This document shows positions 58,235 to 64,000 of a stretch of 64,000 nt of DNA, piece after piece. The translations under genes were made by a program, and so were the position numbers. The number at the start of each line of letters is the position of its first letter. The first letter of the stretch is position 1. This DNA is from CAVZLD01 sp963776055 (GTDB lineage: Bacteria > Planctomycetota > Planctomycetia > Pirellulales > Pirellulaceae): positions 310,001 through 374,000 of the forward strand of contig CAVZLD010000005.1 of the NCBI GenBank assembly GCA_963776055.1. Direction: 5' to 3'. Below the pieces are notes generated by a model. It was not told the origin of the DNA, ran no database searches, and saw only the letters and a program-made list of their open reading frames with translations.

Positions 58235-59506
58235 CTACGAGTCGGGTCGGCCAACGACAACCGCCGCGGTTTGCCCGGTCCCAGACTGGCTCAACTTGAG
58301 CACGTACGATTCGGAGGTCGGAAGCGGTTCGTCGTGCACGATGCGGATCGGGCAACGCGAGTCGGGCGTGTGGTAGTTCAGCGTGTGCGGCACGCGATGT
58401 TGCACGAGCGCCAGCAGGCTGCCGATCAGCTCGACCAGTCCCCCGGCAGCGTCCAGATTTCCAAAGTAGCTCTTCAGCGCCGTCACCGGCACCTGTCCAA
58501 GGAGTCTTTCGATGGCCGCTGCCTCCGCCACGTCGTCGTCGACGGTACTCAGTCCGTGCGCATTGACGTGGCTGAACTGATCGGCACGAACACCGGCCGC
58601 CTGCAATGCGGTTTGAATCGAACGAGCGATCGCGGCCCCCCGACTCTCCGCTCCCTCGACGCCCGTATCCATCGAGACGCCGAAGCCACAGACCGTCGCC
58701 AGAATCGACGCTCCCCGCTGTTCGGCGTGTTCGCGCGTCTCGAGCACCAAAGCCGCCGCCCCTTCACCGTTGACCATCCCATCTCGCTCCGCATCAAACG
58801 GTCGGCTGGCGCCCGCCGGATCGTCGGAGCGGTGCGATAGGTTCAGATCACCACGATACATCCAGGAGGTCAGGCAGATGCGCGTCCCGGCCGCTCCAAC
58901 CATCATGACATCCGCCGCACCCCGACGGATCACCTGACTCGCCTCAATCAACGCCAGTAACCCGGACACTTCCCCCAGCACGATCGTGTTGTTGGGCCCT
59001 CGAGCATCCAAGGCAATCGCCACGTGGCAGGAAGCCATGTTCGGCAGGTGTTTGAGCATGTACAACGGAAACAACCGACTCGGGAACTGCTCACCAAACC
59101 GGTCATAACAGAACTGGCCCTCGACCATACAGCCCCGGTACAGATCCACGAGCTCCAACACATCGCCATACAGCATCTGACTGCCGAAGACACTACCCAT
59201 TCGTTCGGGGACCGTTCGGGTCGGATCCAATTCCGCGTCTTCCACGGCCAGCATCGCGGCCGAGAAGGCGGTCTGGATCTCGCGGCACATGACCTTCAGC
59301 GCCTTCCGCGGACGCACATACTGCCGCGCGTCAAAGTCTTTTAACTCGGCCCCAAACGAAACGGGCAGGGATTTCCCGTCGAAGAGTGTTAACGGAGCAA
59401 CGCCGCTACGGCCCTCCACGAGCGATTGCCAATATGCTTGCCGTCCGATCCCGATGGGACTGACGACGCCCACGCCCGTGATTACGACTTCCCTTGACGG
59501 GTTCAT
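58235..59506 (-). CDS. Beta-ketoacyl synthase-like protein lacking the catalytic cysteine
   Basis: ATG 59506 (MNPSREVVITGVGVVSPIG) starts 423 residues of thiolase-fold KAS II type; a longer frame upstream is not coding. The usual active-site sequence TACSSG is replaced by VLGEVSG (in NNTIVLGEVSGLLALIEAS), so Cys is Glu. The first histidine is kept (HVNAHGLSTVDDD), while the second (GH in KS..GH) is Asn (KSYFGNLDAAGG). It therefore cannot act as a normal condensing enzyme. A chain-length-factor-like or decarboxylating partner role is possible, since KS-beta proteins also lose the cysteine. Other parts (FDAERDGMVNGEGAAALVLE) are typical. No acyl carrier protein or second KS is adjacent. Confidence 0.88.
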   Translation of the reverse strand: MNPSREVVITGVGVVSPIGIGRQAYWQSLVEGRSGVAPLTLFDGKSLPVSFGAELKDFDARQYVRPRKALKVMCREIQTAFSAAMLAVEDAELDPTRTVPERMGSVFGSQMLYGDVLELVDLYRGCMVEGQFCYDRFGEQFPSRLFPLYMLKHLPNMASCHVAIALDARGPNNTIVLGEVSGLLALIEASQVIRRGAADVMMVGAAGTRICLTSWMYRGDLNLSHRSDDPAGASRPFDAERDGMVNGEGAAALVLETREHAEQRGASILATVCGFGVSMDTGVEGAESRGAAIARSIQTALQAAGVRADQFSHVNAHGLSTVDDDVAEAAAIERLLGQVPVTALKSYFGNLDAAGGLVELIGSLLALVQHRVPHTLNYHTPDSRCPIRIVHDEPLPTSESYVLKLSQSGTGQTAAVVVGRPDS

Positions 59507-59837
59507 ACACCAACCCGCTCGCGGCGGAGAAAAAGAACAGGCAACCGGACAGATCCTTGCTGGATGGACGCCGAGCCAAATCAGTGGCGGGTGGCGTGAC
59601 GAGGACAACGGTCGGCGTCAGGACCCGGCAGAACATCGTAACGGCGTCCGGCCCAAGTCTCAAGGCAGACCCCAAACCACTCGGACCCCCATTTTGTGCA
59701 ACTTCGCTCGAGACGCTACCATGGAATGCGGCATCCCACCGGCGTTTACGTTGGATCCGGTCGCCGGACAAATCCCTTCCCCGCGGCGCAATGGCCCGCC
59801 ACGCCGGAGAACTTGTCAAACATTAGAAAGAGACCCC
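59507..59837. other. Divergent intergenic region
   Basis: About 330 bases between the KAS-like gene and the SUMF1 gene, so promoters for both should be here. GC-rich; no clear boxes, hairpins or repeats seen. Confidence 0.4.
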
Positions 59838-61055
<1,218 letters not shown>

Positions 61056-61056
61056 T

Positions 61057-61794
61057 TCACGAATCGTACAACAACGTAACGCATTCGACATACTTGGGCA
61101 TCGACGTGCGCCGGAGATTGAAGCTCTCGACCAAGTCGTGCATCCAGTCCGGATAGCGGTCGGTGAACTTCAGCTCGAGCACGATCCCCTGCACTTCCGG
61201 CTGCGCCCAACGCTCCAACTCGGAAATATCGATGCTGCCTCGGTACGGCCCGGCTCGCAAATGGCGGTCGAACGTCACCCGCTGCCAGTTGCTGTCCGCC
61301 GGTTCGTAACCCTCGCGCATGTACGATGTGTAGGCTGTTGGCCGCGCATTGATCTTCTGACAAAGTTCGCAGAAGTTGTACATGGCGCGGAAGTTCTTCT
61401 CGTCGTCCACCACCAGATCGGCGCGCGTCAGCCATTCTCCCGCCAACAGTCGATCGGCGCAGGATCGTTTCACCGCCGCGCGCTGCTTCTGAATCACCTG
61501 GTTGTCACGCCGCTTGATCTCCAGAAACAGCGGGCTCTCCGGACGATCGTCATAGAAGCGCACGCGAATCTTGAACCGATTCTTGTGCCCCTCGACCGTC
61601 GCCCAACAGGTCATCCGATCCGGGCTGTCGAAGTACAAGCTGTGGACAGGGTAACCGATTCCTTGCCGGCCCACCGTGTACTTGTCCGGCGGCAGGTAAC
61701 ATTCGACAAACTTGCGCACCTGCACCGCCTGTACTTCGGAAACGAAGTACTTGTACTCGAAGCGAGCAGCTTGCACCTTGTCAATCGAGATCAT
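61057..61794 (-). CDS. VTC-domain protein (polyphosphate polymerase-like)
   Basis: 245 residues, frame intact. The VTC fold is a triphosphate-tunnel-like barrel that in yeast Vtc4 makes polyphosphate from ATP. Expected basic and acidic residues lining the tunnel are seen in RFEYKYFVS, VHSLYFDSPD, RFKIRVRFYDD, LFLEIKRRDNQ, RVTFDRHLRAG and GIVLELKFTDRYPDWM. In other bacteria VTC genes stand with CotH and DUF4956 genes; neither is here. Its C-terminus almost touches the SUMF1 stop, and 110 bases separate its start from the next minus-strand gene. Cytosolic by lack of signal peptide. Confidence 0.9.
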   Translation of the reverse strand: MISIDKVQAARFEYKYFVSEVQAVQVRKFVECYLPPDKYTVGRQGIGYPVHSLYFDSPDRMTCWATVEGHKNRFKIRVRFYDDRPESPLFLEIKRRDNQVIQKQRAAVKRSCADRLLAGEWLTRADLVVDDEKNFRAMYNFCELCQKINARPTAYTSYMREGYEPADSNWQRVTFDRHLRAGPYRGSIDISELERWAQPEVQGIVLELKFTDRYPDWMHDLVESFNLRRTSMPKYVECVTLLYDS

Positions 61795-61904
61795 CAGCCC
61801 GGGCTGGAAGCAGGAAGCAAGAATCGAGACGACGCGCGGTCCGGAACGGCCTGTAAAAAGCTACCACACGAAACACTGTCGCCCTAGCCCGGAACGTCGA
61901 TTAC

Positions 61905-62789
61905 TCATCCGACGCGATCGCGTCGGCGCACAAGCTGACCAAACAGGTCGTGGATCTGGTTATGCATGGCCTGTGTCTGCTGGACAACCAGTCGATCACC
62001 CAGCACGCCGACAAAACCTGGACCTCCACTTTCGGACCAACTCTCCGGCGTCATCTCGCGCAGCAGCGTCGCCACTTCCGCCGGATCGGATGAATACCCC
62101 TGCGGAATCACGTAAACGCGTGTTTCCAACAATTGCTCCGCTTCCTCCGGCGTCGTGATTAAGAGCACCTCGTCGCGAATTACATAGGTCAATTGCAGAT
62201 CACGCAGCACGAGCTTCATCATGCTCCGCAGCGAAATGCCGGATAGGCTGGCCGTCACCGGCACGTCCGCCGTAAGATTTAGATCCTGCAACGCCAGCCG
62301 ATCGATCGCGATGGGAATCCGATGCCGCTGGCTGAAATACTCCAGCACATCCTCCAACGGGTCATCCAGGAAATCGCCTCGCGACTCGGATCGCAACGCT
62401 CGTTCGATCGCCAACTCACTGGACGAACGAACTTTTGCGTCGAAATAGCGAATCGCTTCACGCGGAGTCGCGTTTGTCGAGAGCGTCCCTTCCGCATCCG
62501 CGTCCGATTCGGAACGCACTCTGACTTCCGCTCGCGGCGCCGGGTCAAACGGATCGACGGATCCCGATTCGGCGGCGAAGGGATCAACCGCTGATGCAGC
62601 GGCCGGTGGGAAGCCTGCGCCAAACGGGTCGGTCGTCGATACATCGGGCGGAGCAGCTTCTCCGCCGAACGGGTCGACGACCGGCGTATCGGCCGCCACG
62701 AGTGGTCGCCCGGCGAACGGCGACGCGGCAGCCAACATGAACGGTGTCACCAAAGCGGCGACCTTTACCCATGGTAATGTCGTCATCAC
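61905..62789 (-). CDS. STN/secretin N-domain-like exported protein
   Basis: 294 residues with a signal peptide (VAALVTPFMLAAASPFAG), then a low-complexity region repeating (V)DPF-G/A spaced by Ala/Pro (VVDPFGGEA, STDPFGAG, AVDPFAAE, SVDPFDPA). The conserved C-terminal half has PLEDVLEYFSQRHRIPIAI, LTADVPVTASLSGISLRSM and LQLTYVIRDEVLLITTPEEA, the STN pattern seen at the N-terminus of secretins and TonB-linked proteins. It ends after a second small alpha-beta domain (VYVIPQGYSSDPAEVATLL). No secretin pore domain is present, so it is probably a periplasmic protein. Common and often multicopy in planctomycetes. Confidence 0.85.
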   Translation of the reverse strand: MMTTLPWVKVAALVTPFMLAAASPFAGRPLVAADTPVVDPFGGEAAPPDVSTTDPFGAGFPPAAASAVDPFAAESGSVDPFDPAPRAEVRVRSESDADAEGTLSTNATPREAIRYFDAKVRSSSELAIERALRSESRGDFLDDPLEDVLEYFSQRHRIPIAIDRLALQDLNLTADVPVTASLSGISLRSMMKLVLRDLQLTYVIRDEVLLITTPEEAEQLLETRVYVIPQGYSSDPAEVATLLREMTPESWSESGGPGFVGVLGDRLVVQQTQAMHNQIHDLFGQLVRRRDRVG

Positions 62790-63520
62790 TAGTGCCTCCC
62801 TCGGAAACCGATGAATGTTGGGCCGTCACGATCTGTTCCTTCCCTTCCCGAGATTGCGCAGCCCGCTTCGTACGATAACGGCCGAATCGTTGCTCGCCAT
62901 TCGCCTCGGGGCCTCGCGCCTGCCTCTGGAAATTGCGCATTGGGCATGCACCGTAACACGGCGCGTGAGTATTGAAGTTGCGCGTTTCGAACCATCTCAA
63001 CCCGAAGCGTCAGCGAGGGAACACGTCAGACCCGTTAGGATGTGTCTCCCTCGCTGACGCTTCGGGTTCGGATTTCACGGGCTTTCCGCACAACGGAAGA
63101 CGGGAATTCGGGAAACGCACAACTTCAACACTTACGCTTCGTATTGCGATGCACGCCCAGTGCGCAACTTCCACACTGCTGCTTTGGGCGCAACGTGCCT
63201 ACTATTGTACGGCCCAGGCTCAATGCTGTACCAGAAAATCCGTCCGCCACGTGGAGACACGCGGCGCCAGAACCATGGTTCACGCATCGGGGCGGCCGGC
63301 ATTCCGGAGCACTTCCTCCGTGGCGGGAAGAGAATTTCGCAGCTTTCTGATTTTCCTTATTCTCGCATCGACGCAAGAACGGCTCGCTCCATGGGACCCG
63401 CCGGAGTGGCCGTGAAGCCGCCGTCCGTCTCGGAAGACTGCCCGTTTGCACCGCGCACAGATCTCGGTACGATCATAGGCGAAAGAGCATGGAATCATGG
63501 AGGCTTGGAGGCAGCGATTC
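62790..63520. other. Intergenic region holding the second large inverted repeat
   Basis: About 730 bases without a supported gene. TTGCGCATTGGGCATGC (about 62933) and GCGCAACTTCCACA (63161) flank the inverted repeat, as similar blocks do at 29.5 kb. Short open frames across it have no coding support. Confidence 0.5.
62999..63068. repeat. Long inverted repeat, planctomycete AACCCGAAGCG type, copy 2
   Basis: Perfect 22-base arms at 62999-63020 and 63047-63068 (AACCCGAAGCGTCAGCGAGG) around a 26-base loop. Relative to copy 1 the C/G pair in GCGCCAGC is a T/A pair, so pairing is conserved. Confidence 0.85.
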
Positions 63521-64000
63521 ATGAGCAGAGCAGAGGATCGCAAGCAGGCGGCCGGTGCGCCGCCATTCTACATTGTGGGCGTGGGCGCATCAGCCGGAGG
63601 ACTGGAAGCACTGGAGCGGATGTTTCGCCACATGCCGCAAGACACGGGGCTTGCATTCGTCATCGTGCAACATCTCTCGCCTGATTTCAAAAGCTTGATG
63701 GACGAGCTGCTGAGCACGCCAGACGCAAATCCCGATTCATCGAGTCGAGGACGGAATGACCGTCCAACCGAATTCGATCTATCTCATCCCACCCAAAAAG
63801 GAGATGATCGTCTCGCAGGGGAAACTGCTGCTAACGGACAAGGATCCCAGCCAAGGGCTCACCCTGCCGATCGACCGTTTCTTCCGTTCCCTGGCGCAGG
63901 ACGTGGGACGACATAGCATCGGGATCGTGCTCTCCGGAACTGGCAGCGATGGCTCCCGCGGGCTGCTGGACATCCACGAAGCCGGCGGACTGGTGATCGC
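63521..64000 (+). CDS. CheB-type methylesterase domain, start of a larger chemotaxis-like protein (one frameshift, 3' truncated)
   Basis: ATG 63521 follows GGAG by ten bases. Catalytic Ser lies in YIVGVGASAGGLEALERMF, His in IVQHLSPDF, and Asp would be in IGIVLSGTGSDGSRGL near the window end. The frame breaks near 63718: removing one A from AGCACGCC gives LLSRQTQIPIHRVEDGMTVQ, then YLIPPKKEMIVSQGKLLLT. There is no receiver domain before the esterase, so it is not classical CheB. It resembles the N-terminus of CheB-CheR-PAS hybrid sensor proteins found in many environmental bacteria. The rest lies outside the window. Confidence 0.82.

Overview
The window looks like a chromosomal piece of a planctomycete, most likely of the Pirellulales type. 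Evidence: a DUF1549/DUF1553 (PSD1) protein, PEP-CTERM proteins with dockerin-like calcium repeats, a DUF2760-Hsp70 pair, STN-type secretin-like and SUMF1 proteins, high GC, and many palindromic intergenic repeats. No tRNA, rRNA, transposase or CRISPR array was found.

Layout. (1) About 1-17.7 kb, plus strand: a long, tightly packed locus whose recognisable ends are a poly-gamma-glutamate synthase PgsC/CapC-like membrane protein (internally duplicated) and a PgsB/CapB-like amide ligase fused to an alpha-helical HEAT-type region. Between them lie very large exported proteins: a membrane-anchored beta-rich protein, a small secreted hydrolase-like protein, and a protein of about 1,930 residues with a TPR-like middle and a probable beta-barrel end. 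I read it as a candidate system for making and exporting a poly(amino acid) in a Gram-negative envelope. (2) 17.7-30.5 kb: mostly intact housekeeping genes (panB, a DUF255 thioredoxin-like protein, ribosomal S1-like protein, a PAS-GAF-receiver protein with a metallophosphoesterase, an outer-membrane protein, DUF2760). (3) 30.5-34.5 kb: Hsp70, an SRAP (HMCES/YedK) protein and an alpha/beta hydrolase. (4) 34.7-49.7 kb, mainly minus strand: three paralogous PEP-CTERM surface proteins set among tandem palindromic repeats, together with envelope genes (undecaprenyl-phosphate sugar transferase, DUF4254, family 9 glycosyltransferase) and cutA. (5) 50-53.4 kb, minus strand: a DNA-repair pair resembling MrfA/MrfB (YprA/YprB). 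(6) 54-64 kb: PSD1 protein, glycerate 2-kinase, a ketoacyl synthase lacking its catalytic cysteine, SUMF1, VTC and STN proteins, and the start of a CheB-type protein.

A strong technical signal runs through the window: at least a dozen otherwise well-conserved genes are broken by single-base shifts, many of them at runs of C or G. This fits homopolymer errors in the assembly better than mass pseudogenisation, so broken genes are described as single genes with the break noted. The intergenic DNA carries a family of short hairpins with a constant TCC/GGA loop and covarying arms, which is the most striking non-coding signal.
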